The notes under the pieces are model-generated. The model searched no databases. It saw only the letters and a list, made by a program, of their open reading frames with translations, and was not told where the DNA came from. Shown one piece after another: positions 35,125 through 47,140 of a stretch of DNA of 64,000 bases; position 1 is the stretch's first letter, and each line of letters starts with the position of its first letter. The DNA is from Orbilia blumenaviensis (Eukaryota; Ascomycota; Orbiliomycetes; Orbiliales; Orbiliaceae). Made by a program: the position numbers and the translations under genes. The DNA lies in contig JAVHNS010000006.1 of the NCBI GenBank assembly GCA_036872755.1, positions 1,798,001 to 1,862,000 on the forward strand, given 5' to 3'.

Positions 35125-37279
35125 CAGCTTTTGGGTCGAAACAGGCGGTAGTTCAGATGATTCGCTGTCTTTATAAACCTTTTCTGTAGATATAGATTGT
35201 ATCGTTCGGCAAGACTCGCGACCGTTTATTCTTTCTTTCTTGTTTCAAGTTCTTAGGTAAGAGAGTTGTCGGACCTGTTTGATTAGTATAATTTGCTCTA
35301 ATATGTTTGTAATAGAAATCTCTCCAAGCAATGAAGCATGTAAATAGACCTGGCCTAATGAGTTGAACTTTCAATATTCAGGTTTACGATATTACAACAT
35401 TTCAGGCATTGCATTGATCGATCGCTAAATTCAAGATAGCCTGTTCTGCTCCGTTGAGACTGGTTTACGAGACCAAGATAGCCAGATTAACTACTCTTAC
35501 CACCAAACATCAAAGCAAGCTAGCCTTACCTGGATGGCAAAGCCAAGCACTATATTCCAAAGTTGTTATAATTTTCCCCCCGCGTCGGTTGCGAAAAGAA
35601 ATGTTTCTTACAGATTTTCGGTATGGAAATCCTCAATGACGATACTGTAAACCCACACGGTGTGAACAACATAGTGTTGTCTGGTTCCTCCGAGACCGCC
35701 TTTAAGCTAAATTATCAAACGTTAAAGTAATTTTTGCCAGAAATATTTCCGCGCTTCATACACTCAAAGGATGATGCATGCATGATGCCTTTGTCTTGTT
35801 GCCAGACTTCCACTGTGCATAAGCTTGAAAGTTGGAATTATAACTATCATGAATTCCGTGGTCCGCAGCGCCTAGGACGAAGGTTAGTGAGCCCCTAAGG
35901 CGTCCAACAACGCTATAGCATATTTTATACATCAACGACCTCGTAAACCGGTCAACCGGCCTCCACGGAATGGCTCGTATATATCAATATCTCATATTCT
36001 CTTGTTGATCGGTTACTCTGGGTCTGGATTTCTGCTGGTGCCTTAAAGAATTTAAGGAAGTCAGGTCGATCAATTTGCGATTCAATCTTGTCAAAGAGAC
36101 AGCGGTATATCCGTACAAAAAAATAGAAGAAAAAACCGAACCAGGAAAAGAAAGACATAGAAAATCCGTCGATTAGTACGCAGATCTGGATACATAATGC
36201 TCACACGGCATTTTCTGGCCTGACGGATAGACAATCTACCTTGTTAGTCTCGTAGTGTATCTTGTGAGGTTCGGTATGCCGCCGGGGCGTACGGGACGTG
36301 TTGTGTTTGTGCGTGTGCAACACGTGGGCGTGGGATTCTCCCGAGGTGGGCAAGGGCGAACGGTCATGTAAGGCTAACGGTCGTGTAAGGCTAACGGTCG
36401 TGTAATCAGTAGTGCTCATACCGGGAGAAAATCATTATCCCGGAGATTAGATCTTCCCGGGGGATTGATCCGGTCTCGATGCTATATTCCAGCATATAAT
36501 ATATAGATCGGTATAGGTACCTACTTATTGGTCATCAAAGAATAAATAAAAAAGGCAGAATATTAGAGTAAAACTCGATAGGATGGAAAGAGAACTCGAG
36601 CCATGACTTTTGAGGTTGCACAGATAACGAACAAGCAGGCGGCCGGATAGCAGGGGAACCCGAGAGCCCAGCAAGATCAGATGGGTGTGTGACCGGAAGC
36701 AGTTAGCCGCAGCCAGAGTCGAGGCGAGCAGTCAGTTATGGTTGGTTAAGTCTTAGTTAATACAGAGTTGGCCTTTTTCTTCTTCATCCGTTTCCATCCC
36801 AGCTTCTTGCCTTTTGCCTGCTCTGTCTCTCTCTCTCTCTCTCGCGACTTCCCCGATTCAATCGAATTCAATAACAACAACAAAAACAAAACAACGGGAA
36901 CGGGTACGAGTACGGGGGCATGGACATCATACTACAACTTATCCCACGAGACTAGCTACAACTACCTACCTACCTAAACTACTACTTCCGGCTGGTCGCA
37001 GTATCTCCCCGTCTCTTTCGAACCAGGCCAACCTCTCCCCCCCGGCCGGGCGACTTTAACTAGTTCTTTCCAACATATTCCAAAATCTCGTACCTTTGTT
37101 TCCTTACTAGTCTACAAAGGGGAGAGAGAAAGAACAAAAAAACGGGAAGCGATTTTTAGTAGTTTTCGCGAATTACCTACCCAAAGAGAGGGAAGAACAG
37201 ATCCCCGGACCGGAGTATTTTATATATTTAATATAGACGAAAAGCGACGGGGGATTATACATACGCATCAATTCCACGG
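35125..37279. other. Intergenic region with leader of the PQ-loop gene
   Basis: No gene recognised in the first 1.5 kb. A 17-bp tandem repeat is listed separately. From about 36760 the sequence becomes pyrimidine-rich (TC repeat at about 36826-36843) and resembles a 5' leader running to the ATG at 37280. Confidence 0.4.
36361..36407. repeat. Tandem 17-bp repeat, about 2.7 copies
   Basis: CGGTCATGTAAGGCTAA is followed by the same unit with one change (A to G) and a partial third copy. Function unknown; lies about 0.9 kb upstream of the PQ-loop gene. Confidence 0.75.
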
Positions 37280-38433
37280 ATGGGCGCCGTCCAGCTGCTC
37301 GTGGAGTATGTCGCTCCCGTCTTCCTCGTCACATCCCCGGTCACCAGCTATGCCGACCAGGTACCTACCTTACTCTTTTCCCTCTCCTTTTTTACTTTCT
37401 CCGATCTGTAGAATGCTTTGATAGCTATTCATAGTCGGGTACTGATAAGATGTTAATGAATGAATGAACTAACGAACGCTTGGTGGTAGATATGGAGCAT
37501 CCACTCTCAGCGCTCGTCGCTCGGCTTCTCGCTCGATATCCCCCTGATCATGCTCGTCGCATCCGTTCTGCGCATATACTACTGGTTCGGGATCAACTTT
37601 GAGTTCTCGCTGCTTGTTCAGAGTGCGTTTCCTGCCCCCCTTTCTATTCCTTATATACTCCTATATACTCCGTTCTGCGATTACGTTATCGGATGGTCGC
37701 TGAAGAGAGCGGATTTTCGGAGTGGAGCGGAGTATGCAGTAATGGGTGCTGTAAATAGTGGAATAAAAGCTAACCGGAACTGCTGTATCTAGGTGTGATC
37801 ATGGTCTTCGTGCAGACCATCCTGCTTAAAGTCGCGCTCGACCACCGCCCCACAAAGTCCATGGAAGCCGGTGTGCCCTTCGCCAGTCTAAACGGCTCCC
37901 AGGAAACAGAACGACCCTACAACTTTTGGCAGTGGCGCCAGCAGCGGCCCTTTTGGGAGGTATGCCCGGTTCCCCACCCATATTTTCTCCATTTATCTCC
38001 AAGCTATCAAGCATATACCAGGGGTGCAGGCTTGGCTAACAGTTCGTTATATTTAAAAAAAAAAAAGTTCCTGCTCTACTTCATAACCACCGTCGGAATC
38101 CTCCAACTCCTCTTCGGCTCCTCCACCGTCTTCGTCTCCCTCCTCGGATACCTCGCGTTAGGAATCGAAGCTACCCTTCCAATCCCCCAGGTCATAGCCA
38201 ACTACCGTAATCAATCCTGCAAGGGTTTCCGGGTATCGGTCATTGTATTCTGGTTGTTGGGTGATTTGCTCAAGGGCGTGTTTTTCACATACAGTCAGAC
38301 CCCGATGGTGTTTAAGCTATGCGGGTTGTGTCAGTTTATGTTTGATCTGACGTTGGGGTATCAGTATTGGGCTTATGCGGAGAAGGAAGGGTCGATTGAG
38401 ATGAAGAAGCGGAGGAGCTTGCAGATCAGTTAG
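37280..38433 (+). CDS. ANY1: PQ-loop membrane protein, Any1/Cfs1 (SLC66A2) type
   Basis: Four exons (37280-37360, 37490-37622, 37793-37959, 38068-38433) give 248 aa. The protein has about seven hydrophobic segments with two PQ-loop-like repeats; the second carries the motif in ATLPIPQVIANYRNQSCKGF. In yeast, Any1 sits in Golgi/endosome membranes and opposes the phospholipid flippase Neo1; the human relative is PQLC1. The linker between the two halves (RPYNFWQWRQQRPFWEF) is characteristic of this subfamily. Short N-terminus, no cleavable signal. Note the acceptor of exon 4 directly follows a run of twelve A, with no pyrimidine tract. Confidence 0.85.
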
Positions 38434-38706
38434 ATGGGTGGTTTGGTTGGTTGATTGGTTTAGTTGGTTTAGTTACCTGCATACTGTATATGATGGTGGT
38501 ATGTATGTATGCTTACATAAGGTATATATATCTGTATATATGTATACCTTTTAAAGTTGGCAGAAAACTCATCTTTCTACACGCACTTGCCCTCCACCAG
38601 GGCCTTCAAAGTCGAAGAGATAAAATGAGGTAAGTACTTAATTAAGTAGGTATAGCTATATTAGTATTAGGTATATAGAGTGTTATATAGAGTAGATATA
38701 TAAAAA

Positions 38707-39759
38707 TCACGCCCACCAAGCCTCGACCTGACACTTCTTTATGCTACACCACCCAACCGGATTCTGTGCCCTCAACGTAATCCTCAAAATATCCCCCTCC
38801 CTCAGCTCCCTCACAAACCTTCCATTAGGCACGTTCCCCTTCTCCAACCAATCCGGATTTAACACTTTCCCATTCTCATCTTTGTATTTATACTCCCAAT
38901 CCCACAACCACCTCCCCGGACCGGGACCATCAACATCCGCATCCCATGTAACTTCATAATCTCTATACTCATCATCCTTTTTAGAATTCATATTCCTTTG
39001 AACAATCCACTTCCCTACTCTATATATCCCCCCCTCCCCGTTCCCCTCCTCTGCATACCCGCTCCCAATATACTCCCTCACAACCCCCGGAAAATCTTCA
39101 ACCTCACACCCCGCCCTCCCAGCATCATCACACAAACAATCCCCTTCAACCATAGACACCCCCTCCCAAACCTCATTATACCTATGATCCATATCCCCCG
39201 GATCGGAAATATACGTAGCACGACTCATGGGATCTCCATCATTTATAGAGATTAGTTTAGCCTGTGATAGTAATGCATTTTTCATTTCTGATTTGTAATG
39301 TGGGTGTTTGGCGCGCCAGAGTTCGATACCTGTCCAGCCTGATAGGGAACGGTTGTGGCGGTTGCCGTACCATTGTGGAGGGCTGTGGCCGTGGGTTTTG
39401 AGGGTTATGCGCAGGGATTTTATTCTATCTTCATTTTTATTTTTATTTGGGGTCTTTTCTTCTTCTGTTTCTACTTCGACTTCTTCCTCTGTGGTAGTAT
39501 GGGTAGGGGTATTTGGTGTTGTTTGAGAAGCAGTAGTATAAGAAGGGAGACGAGGGACCACGACGGCTAAATACGTCTTTGGACAGGTAAACCAGGTTGA
39601 TACACCCTCATTTCTGGAGCCGAGCAGGGCGTACGCCGTGTACTCTGCCAGATCGAGGATGTCGAGGACGAGTTCCGGCGGGAGCCTTGTGCATAACAGG
39701 CGGGTGACGGTGGTGACGTCTGAGCGGGTGCGTATGTTTGTGGGTTTTGTGGTTATCAT
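38707..39759 (-). CDS. Conserved fungal protein of unknown function, F-box-like N-terminus
   Basis: A single exon of 350 aa. LPPELVLDILDLAEY near residues 26-40 looks like the first helices of an F-box or of the related fungal N-terminal motif. A Thr/Glu/Lys/Asn-rich linker follows (about residues 80-108). The C-terminal half is Trp-rich, with GRFVRELREGDILRITLRA then GWCSIKKCQVEAWWA. It recalls fungal proteins ending in a beta-rich domain with the pattern G-x-F-V-R-x-L-x-x-G-D, then W at the end. Function is not known to me. It is convergent with the PQ-loop gene, with 273 bp between stops. Confidence 0.7.
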   Translation of the reverse strand: MITTKPTNIRTRSDVTTVTRLLCTRLPPELVLDILDLAEYTAYALLGSRNEGVSTWFTCPKTYLAVVVPRLPSYTTASQTTPNTPTHTTTEEEVEVETEEEKTPNKNKNEDRIKSLRITLKTHGHSPPQWYGNRHNRSLSGWTGIELWRAKHPHYKSEMKNALLSQAKLISINDGDPMSRATYISDPGDMDHRYNEVWEGVSMVEGDCLCDDAGRAGCEVEDFPGVVREYIGSGYAEEGNGEGGIYRVGKWIVQRNMNSKKDDEYRDYEVTWDADVDGPGPGRWLWDWEYKYKDENGKVLNPDWLEKGNVPNGRFVRELREGDILRITLRAQNPVGWCSIKKCQVEAWWA

Positions 39760-40123
39760 TTCTTGATATTAACCAACTTTTTATATGTGATAAAGAGAGA
39801 AAGAGGAAGAGAAGAAGAAGGAGGAAGAGGTGATGGTTTATCCTCGCGGCTGTTATATAATAGTTAGTAAAATGGGTAAGTAGATGGTATATGGGATCTG
39901 GGAATAGGGTGAAGTGGATAAATAAGGCTGAAAGGAGGACTATATTATTAGATCCTGATTGCTCTTTTATTCTTATGTGAAGCCTGGAATATGGCACAGT
40001 TGATATTCCTACTACTGATACTTCCATACCCCGGTAGTATTCACTCATGCAAACCGGTAATATTTACATACGGAACAGATATAAATATATATATATACAC
40101 ACACGAAACATCCCCAACTACTC
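39760..40123. other. Short intergenic region
   Basis: Upstream of the fungal unknown and downstream of the next minus-strand gene. An AG-rich tract lies at about 39793-39830 (CT-rich on the transcribed strand, leader-like). An AT repeat occurs near 40085-40100. No gene. Confidence 0.4.
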
Positions 40124-41724
40124 CTACTCATCATCCTCTTCCTTCTCCACCAGCACAATCCTATCCTTCACCACCCCCTCCGGCTTCCCCTCCAAATCCT
40201 TCTCATACCACCCCTCAAGATCAGCGTAAGCCCCCTCATATATCTGCATCCCAACCCTCTGCCCATTCCCACCGCTCAAAGCGATCGGTTTCCACTTATT
40301 AATCGCACTGGAAACAAGCGTGCTCGCCGCGGGTAACCACTTCTCAATCAACAAGTCCTTAATCCCCGTTTTATGCATAACCGTCTGCGTCCACTGCAGC
40401 CCCTGCAGCACAGGTTCCCAGTCCCTAACTGCTTCCCTCGCGATCGCGTACGCCGGTCTTGCAGACTTATCTGTTGCCGCAGAAGCCTCGTCGAGTTGTT
40501 TATTGATAAACTCCACCTCCTGAACAGCCTGATCCCAGCTCACAAGCAACGACTTCACATCCGCCACAACCCCTCTTTCAAGATCCCCTTCCTTCCCTTC
40601 ATCCCACCTAACCACCTTCCCAGCCTGCAAGAAAAGTAAAGAACCCCTAACAACCGGATCGATACTCAACCACTCCGGCGCTCTCTCCTCCATCCTCTTC
40701 TTCCTCTTAACCTCATCGAACTGTTCTTTCCACCTTCTGGCCAACGTAATAACCCCTCTAGCACGCTGTACGCTTTTCTCGGAGTCCGCTTTTTCCGGAA
40801 GGAGGAATCTTACGAACTGAGCTCGTACCATCTCCCGCAGTGAGGATTGGGTATAGCTGAACCCGTTCTTTCTGTGGATTATCCCGTCATGTGCTATCTT
40901 TATAGCTACACCGGGACGTCCCGCCAGTCCGCATTGTCGGATAAGATTCCTCCACTGTCCCGGTGAAATATCTATTTTTGAAAACCCATAGCCCTGTACC
41001 AGCCCCGGTAGCAGATCGTATTCCACGGGAGATTTGAGTAAGTTCAACACCTGCGTTAGAGTTTTTGAACCATGAAGGGTTCGATGGGATAGTGGTCGCA
41101 ACGGAAGGGTTTGGCCGTTAAGTGTTATTGTGAGAGTTGCGGTTGAAGGGTTTGTGCCCTTGGCGAAGGCTTGCTGGGCGGCTTGTTGGGCTAGGACGTG
41201 GTGGCGTTTGGTGCGGACTACCAGACGGCGGTAGTGGTCTGGGAGATGGTCGATTAGGAATTGGTCGCGGTGGAGGGAGTGGAGGAGGGTGTCGAGGGGT
41301 TGGTTGTGGGTTTTGGGGAAGTGTGGGAGGAGGGCTGGATGATAATTGTGATGGTTGATGTTAGCTTTTTCATGCTTCTTGTATATATATATATATGTAG
41401 ATGTGGATGTGTGGATGTAGATGTGGGGGATGGTGGGCTGGTGGGGAACTAGTTACTTTTCGCGATCCGCTGCTCACGGATAGCCTGTTTTGAAGCTGAT
41501 AGAGACGAGGATGTGGAGAATTCCCGTGATGATGACAATGAAGATGAGGGATTTGGTATTATTGTATCGGATTGGCTACAGCTAGCAGTGACGGATGTGA
41601 TCGTGGGTCTTGCAGCTGAGGAGGAAGAAGAAGTTGTCATGAGAAGACTGGAATGGCAGACATCGTGCACTGATGCCCGACGACGGGTCCTCAATGCCGC
41701 GCGGCCGAGGGTTTTGGCGGACAT
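40124..41724 (-). CDS. Putative mitochondrial protein of unknown function
   Basis: Two exons (41457-41724 and 40124-41334) give 492 aa. The first 90 residues are rich in Arg, Ser, Ala and Thr with almost no acidic residues (MSAKTLGRAALRTRRRAS), a good matrix-targeting presequence with a Ser-rich extension. The body is mostly helical and contains FLIDHLPDHYRRLVVRTKRHH, GLAGRPGVAIKIAHDG and a late coiled segment (VQEVEFINKQLDEA). I do not recognise the family; by location and style it could be a gene-expression or membrane-organisation factor, which is inference only. It is divergent from the mitochondrial ribosomal protein gene, start codons 360 bp apart. Confidence 0.7.
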
Positions 41725-42084
41725 CTCAATTGCTTCCTCCTCTTAGACAAATAAAGAGAAAAGGAAGGAAGCAATTGATCTTTTTTGCTTTTCTGTCCCT
41801 GGCTGGGAGAGGGGAGGATTGGGGATGTCAGGTGTCGGATGTTGAAGTTTGAGGTTTCGTCAAAAAAAGGTTTATCGCTTTTTTCGGGGAGGAAACCACC
41901 ATCCCTGCAAAATTTGGTCTTTTGAAGGAACCTCCAACGTCAAACCCGGCAGAGGTATCGATATCTCGATATATCTCGATATCCCCCCCAAAACCACCAT
42001 CACCATCAATCATCAATGTTATAACCCCTCCCTTCCCGAACCAAACCCAGCTCCACCGATTGAGCCCCCAAGAATTCAGCAACA
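41725..42084. promoter_or_regulatory. Shared promoter between two mitochondrial genes
   Basis: The 360 bp separate the ATGs of two divergent genes whose products both look mitochondrial, so regulation may be shared. It contains a direct repeat, ATCTCGATAT twice in 20 bp near 41960-41980. No known factor site is asserted. Confidence 0.45.
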
Positions 42085-42881
42085 ATGTCGCTACAAACAC
42101 TACGATCCTCCCTCGTCCGCTTCCGCGACGCAGTCCCCACCACCACCACAAAGCCAAAGCTCATACAGCCACGACCCCCAGGAGTCCTAGCCACCATGCC
42201 AAAGACTCTAGACCAGCTACTATCCCAGCTCAGGACCAAGAAGCCCGTTAAAAACCAGCCGAAAGAAGGGAGGAGTCCCCTCAAACCCGGTATTTAAACC
42301 CTCCCTCTAATAACACATATACAGACGAATATACTAATATAAATATATATACAATATATACAGCACCCAAAAAAATCAAAGTCTACCCCCCACCCTGCCC
42401 CCGCCCCCCAAACAGCGTCCTCTCGAACTTCACAACCACCCAATTAAAACTCCTGGACCCGAAAGGTCTCCGCCAACGTCTCTTCAGCCGTACGAACAAA
42501 GACGCCATCCTGCCCGGCGACATCCTACAAATCCGTTTCAAGGATGCGAACACAGAACCCTTCGCCGGTGTGTTAATAAACATCCGCAGACGCGGGCTGG
42601 ATACTGCGATATTACTCAGAAATCATCTGACGAGGGTGGGTGTGGAGATGTGGTATAAGCTTTATTCTCCGAAGATCGAGGGTATTGATTTGGTGGAGAG
42701 GAAGGAGAGGAGGGCTAGGAGGGCGAAGTTGTATTACATGAGGTTGCCGAAGCATGATAAGGGGAGCGTGGAGGGTGTGGTTACCAGGTGGAAGAAGAAT
42801 AGGATGTTGTTTGGTGGTGATTTGGATGCGAAGAAGAATAATAAGAAGAAGATGATGGCGAAGAAGGCTGGCAAGAAGTAG
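42085..42881 (+). CDS. IMG1: Mitochondrial large-subunit ribosomal protein bL19m
   Basis: Two exons (42085-42289 and 42364-42881) give 240 aa. The N-terminus (MSLQTLRSSLVRFRDA) is Arg/Ser-rich, typical of a matrix presequence. The bL19 domain begins near residue 130: GDILQIRFKDANTEPFAGVLINIRRRGLD is the conserved core, followed by TRVGVEMWYKLYSPKIEGIDLVER and RRAKLYYMRLPKHD, which fit bL19 at the subunit interface. The C-terminal tail is Lys/Asn-rich. Yeast Img1 is shorter (169 aa); the extra length is in the presequence and tail. Confidence 0.92.
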
Positions 42882-43438
42882 AAGTGGTAGCAGCAGATTT
42901 AGCTAGTTGTATATAATTTTGTGATTTTTGGTCGGGGCTGGCTAACTGTATATAGGTAGGCCTTGTATTTGTAATATATATACGGATTTTTTTGGGAACG
43001 TTATGGTTATGATGATGATGGTAGTATTGACGTAGACGGTTAGAGTATTGGTAAGTCCGGAATCTGCTATCCGAATAAATCTAACTGTGAAAAAAGGTAT
43101 ATTCTCACCCCGTGAAGGCTTTCCCGACAGGGAGACAACAGATCTTAACTCCCGATTGCTGGTGAGCGTATCGGCCGCCTTCTCAAGGAAAGCAAGAGCG
43201 AGAAGAAGAAGAAAGGCTCGTCTAATACTACACGCGTTACACAAAAAGCAAGTCGTTATCAAGAAATAAAAAAAATAAAAAGGAACAATGACATTTCAAA
43301 GCCCGCCTGAATGGAAAGAAAACGCCAAACGCGCCCTAAAGAAAGAAAAGAAAGCCCCAACATATGAATTCCAAAATCGTCTCCCTATCTTTTTCTCCAA
43401 AATCTCCAAATTCTTAAGAGAAAGAAAAGAACAATCTC
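42882..43438. other. Convergent intergenic region
   Basis: Between the stops of bL19m and the Pom34-like gene. A-rich and AG-rich. It includes small frames (for example 43288-43491) that overlap the end of the nucleoporin gene and are not supported. Confidence 0.4.
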
Positions 43439-44520
43439 TTAGAAGATATCGGGCCTTCGATTCCTCTTCTCGTGCAACCACTTCGGACTAGCAACCACAC
43501 TCGGCGACATATTCCCCTGCAGCGCACCCGCCAAACTGGTCTGCCCGATCAAACCGTTCCTAGCACCCGCATTCATAGGACTGCTAAAGCTGTGTCTCTT
43601 TTCCAGACCGGAACCAAAAATTTTGAATGGAGATGGAGTGTTAAACACCGGACTGGGGGATCTAAAACTTCCAGGTGAACCGAGCAACTGTCCAGGACCG
43701 ATTGGCGAACCTGCGGCAGTGACACGAGGTCTACCGGATAGATTGAGGCTGGAGATACCCGAGATGTTCGAGATGCCGGAGACGTTGGCGAACGAGCGGC
43801 CTGGAGTAGCAGTCGTGGGGGTCGTAGGACGGGCTGACAGTGGAGACTGGGGGAGAGGGGAGGATCTGTTATAACGGGGCGGTGTGATGTAGTGGGAAAC
43901 TTCGGCGGCGTGGTTGGCGACCGCAGAGCGGGGGGTCGGAGGGAGGGAAAGGGAGGAACGTTGGTCTTCTGTCAGGGGGATATCGATCATCGGGTCGGGA
44001 CCAAGCAGCGGGCCGATGATTGCAAACGCGATGTTGTATGCGAAGATGATACGGGTGATGAATACTACATAGAAGTATCAGTATACCTATATTATTGTGC
44101 ATTTTATATTCCAAAAAAAAAGGGACTATGAACATACTTAGATAGAAGACACCAAGATAGATAAGATTGGCGACGTCATTCCTCGGCAGTTTTGAGTAGA
44201 TGCGCCTATATAGCATCAAAACAGTCAGTCAGTCCGTTAATCCTGTTGATATCCGCCCTCAATTGACGATTCCATATACATTCTTTCTCTTCGGAACAAA
44301 AAGGATGTGAGACATACGAATTGTAAAACAGGTGGGTGACGAAAAACGTAGCTCCGAGGGCAGAAGCATTCTTGAGGGCTCGCGAAACCCGACGGTCGGA
44401 GAAGGACCTGGCGTCTTGCCGTCGTAGGACCTCGTCGAGTTTGGGATGTTTCCAGGAACCAGGAGTACCTTGGCCGCTGGGGCCGCCGACGGACCTCGAG
44501 GGCGTGATGGGACCCGACAT
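43439..44520 (-). CDS. POM34: Nuclear pore membrane protein, Pom34-like
   Basis: Three exons (44318-44520, 44138-44205, 43439-44064) give 298 aa, almost the same as yeast Pom34 (299 aa). The N-terminal segment TPGSWKHPKLDEVLRRQ and the following RALKNASALGA-type stretch match the fungal Pom34 family. Two hydrophobic segments flank a short loop: GATFFVTHLFYNS, then ANLIYLGVFYLIFITRIIFAYN and IAFAIIGPLLG. The rest is Ser/Pro-rich, expected to be disordered and on the pore side, with many SP and TP sites. In yeast the protein anchors the inner ring with Ndc1 and Pom152. Assignment rests on topology plus the N-terminal motif. Confidence 0.82.
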
Positions 44521-45092
44521 GGCGATATTAAAGCAGAGCGCTTAATTGGAGGATGATGCTGCAGTAACGTTTGTTGGTCGTTGTCGCGGGTTTAAGACTA
44601 AGAAGGGAGCGTATGGCTGGATGGATGGGATGGGTTGAGTGGTGATGTTGGCGGTGATGTTGATGTTGATGTTGACAAAGGATAAAAGCCAAAGGCCGGA
44701 TTAGTCGTATTGGAATTGGAGACAAGGTCGCGGTGTGTCTCTGACCGGGGTTTGGTGTTGTTTTTCGCGGTCTCCAGGCCACCAGCCACGCACATATTCT
44801 CTCTGACAGGTGGCTAGTGTTAAATTATCATCAGCCACAAAATGCTATAATAGGTACATGCTCATTACGAGGTAAGTTACCCACAACTCTCTATATGACT
44901 ACTTACTTAGCTCTATGCACTCCGCTGAACTCTGTATCTCTACTTGAATACTAATGTGCAGACCGAGACCACTAATGTGCTAAAACAATATCATAGGGCT
45001 TTTGAATAACATTCTAATACAATTAATTACATGGTTGTATATTTATTACAATTTTCTCGGCGACGCTTCAGTAGTATACAAATGCCTACGGC
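44521..45092. other. Intergenic region
   Basis: Upstream of the Pom34-like gene and downstream of an uncertain minus-strand gene. A GATGTT-type repeat run occurs at about 44642-44676. No gene. Confidence 0.4.
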
Positions 45093-45984
45093 TCACTTGT
45101 TGCACTGGCATTGCCAACTAAAAGCCTTCGCATACTCTAGTACTAGTTCAACTAAATTTCGTTTCACCTCATCTGGGACGTATGGCCCCCATTGGACTTG
45201 GCTCTCCACGAAATTAGATGTCAGTACCGGGATTTGTATATACACGTTTGGGATTTCGGCAGGAGGATCGTCTACTGATCCTAGAATATTTCTTCCCATG
45301 CTGTGTACACTGTACGAAGAGTAGAAAAGGTTCCGAGCAGTGTGATTCACGTTGCAGAGGAGTGACTTTGCGTTTGCGGAAACAATAAAATATTTCCTCA
45401 TTGTAATCAGCCGTTCACTGAGAACTTGGCGGGTTTGTTCGGAAGTCACCTTTGCTGATGGAACGCCGTATTAATACCGTAGTTTCGACAAAGTCAAGAT
45501 GTGCATCTTTAAATAACTTTGTTGGGTGTAACAACCCCGCGTCTTCGTAGGAACCACCATGAAAGCTCTTCGCTGCCGTCCGAAACATCATGATTGATGA
45601 TAAAAGAAGTGCTGGATAATATCCACCCCAAAGTTTTTCTGGAACCGTATTGACTATCACTAGTGGCACACACCCCCAGTATAACTTTTTCGCTACGGGA
45701 AGATATAAGTCCCGTGCGTACTTTTGGCACAAACGAGTCTGGTTTCTTCGGCGGTATGTTTGATTGGGTTGCAGCAGTTAAGATCTGTACATACACACAT
45801 TCGTTTGTTAAACCAGTACTATAACCGATAATTCAAAAGCGAAGAGAGAGAAGACTTACAAAAACGCTAACCCAGGCTTCTCATCCACCAGATTTTGGTG
45901 AAGCTGGTAGTTGTGGAGGGTTTGATGGGGAGCAAGATTGGTGTATCCCCCCGTATAGCTCCCCCATATATTAGCCGATGCCAT
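45093..45984 (-). CDS. Uncertain protein-coding gene with an unresolved frame break
   Basis: An ATG at 45984 starts an exon (45860-45984) reading MASANIWGSYTGGYTNLAP and ending at a GTAAGT donor. A second coding stretch (about 45452-45750) reads CQKYARDLYLPVAKK and continues to LFKDAHLDFVETT. A third (45093-45449) reads TSEQTRQVLSERLITMRK and ends QCQCNK. Joining exon 1 to the second part needs a weak acceptor (CGAAG near 45753). Joining the second to the third needs either a 28- or 40-bp intron, unusually short, or a +1 frameshift. The translated parts look like real protein, with hydrophobic stretches such as CVPLVIVNT and ALLLSSIMMF. It is either a gene I have mis-spliced or a recent pseudogene. 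No family recognised. Confidence 0.45.
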
Positions 45985-47140
45985 GCATTTTATAACATCC
46001 AGCTATAAAATCTTTAGGCGTTTTAAACGGGGCGATTGCCCTCGACTGATAATCGGAATATTGATAAGAAGGCCAGAGATGAGCGGGTTTTCGGATGGCT
46101 ACTACAGCCAACCGTAGAAGTAGCTTCTGGTCTAGGATTGGTGACGCCATATTCGTGTCGAAGTATTCTTAGGTGCGTGAAGATCGTTTAATCTGGATAC
46201 CTCGCTGGTAACTGTCATCTTCGCCACCGTCGTCATGTAGTGCACGCTGTGAGATGTTCGTGCGATTAGAATAGCATTCCAATAGACTACTTTAAGTAAA
46301 AGATATGGTGCACGTTGGAGGTCCCATAGCTACTTTAAGTCAGAAAGTAAGGAAGGAGGTAAGGATTTACCTGGATATTGTGACCCCTTCAGCAAGTCTG
46401 AGTCTGAGTCTGAGTCTAGGTCTGGATGGCCAGCCAGACTTGTGTTGTGCTCAAGCCGACAACGTTGGATAACCCAAAACAGATGTGTTGGAGCCTTTTT
46501 AGAGAAGAAGCTAGGATAAGAAAAGTCGAGAGTTGAAGGCGGGTACATGTCATCTACCTGAACACCTTCTGGAAGATAGTGGAGGGGTCTTGTCAATAGA
46601 TGTACCCAGTACTAAAACTGGGGGGGCTTTTTAGAAGAAGAAAAAAGGATAGTGGTACTAAGGCGGGCGGGCAGGCGAGGCAGGGGGGAAAGGAGACTGC
46701 CACTTCATCATGCACCGGGTGTGTGAGAGTGCCCCGCCAGACAACGCGGGTACCGAGTCTCATATAATAAATAAGTAGTATTTAGTGGTATTTATGTGTA
46801 TTTTATACGTAGATGCACCTGCCTGCCCTGCCTGGCGATGCCCATCGCAGCAGGCCGTTGTTTACTTATTTATCATCGTCATATTATCATTGTATTATAT
46901 AGCCGTTCGTCGTCGTCGTCGTCTGATATACTATCTTTATACCACTCACACTTACATCGACCTGCGACTTCCTTCCTCCCCAGCTCCTCCCCTGGCCCTC
47001 TTCAACCCAAGCTGTCTGCCTGCCTGTCCACAAGCTTAAGCTATCGACTCCGATCACAACCCAAAAAAACAACAAAAAAATACTTTTCATATATACATAG
47101 AATCAAAAAAAATATTAAATAAATAATAATAACAATAATA
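45985..47140. other. Intergenic region with leader of the next gene
   Basis: No gene recognised. It contains a hexamer repeat (TCTGAG, about four copies, 46395-46419), a CGT trinucleotide repeat at about 46906-46923 and, from about 46960, a pyrimidine-rich leader followed by an A-rich tract and AAT repeats up to the ATG at 47141. Confidence 0.4.
46395..46419. repeat. Hexamer tandem repeat (TCTGAG)n
   Basis: About four copies, ending in a degenerate one. A microsatellite without evident function. Confidence 0.7.

Noticed and set aside
43288..43491. 67-codon plus-strand ORF
   Set aside because: Lys/Arg-rich because of an A-rich tract, and its end overlaps the Pom34-like coding exon on the other strand. 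No supporting feature.
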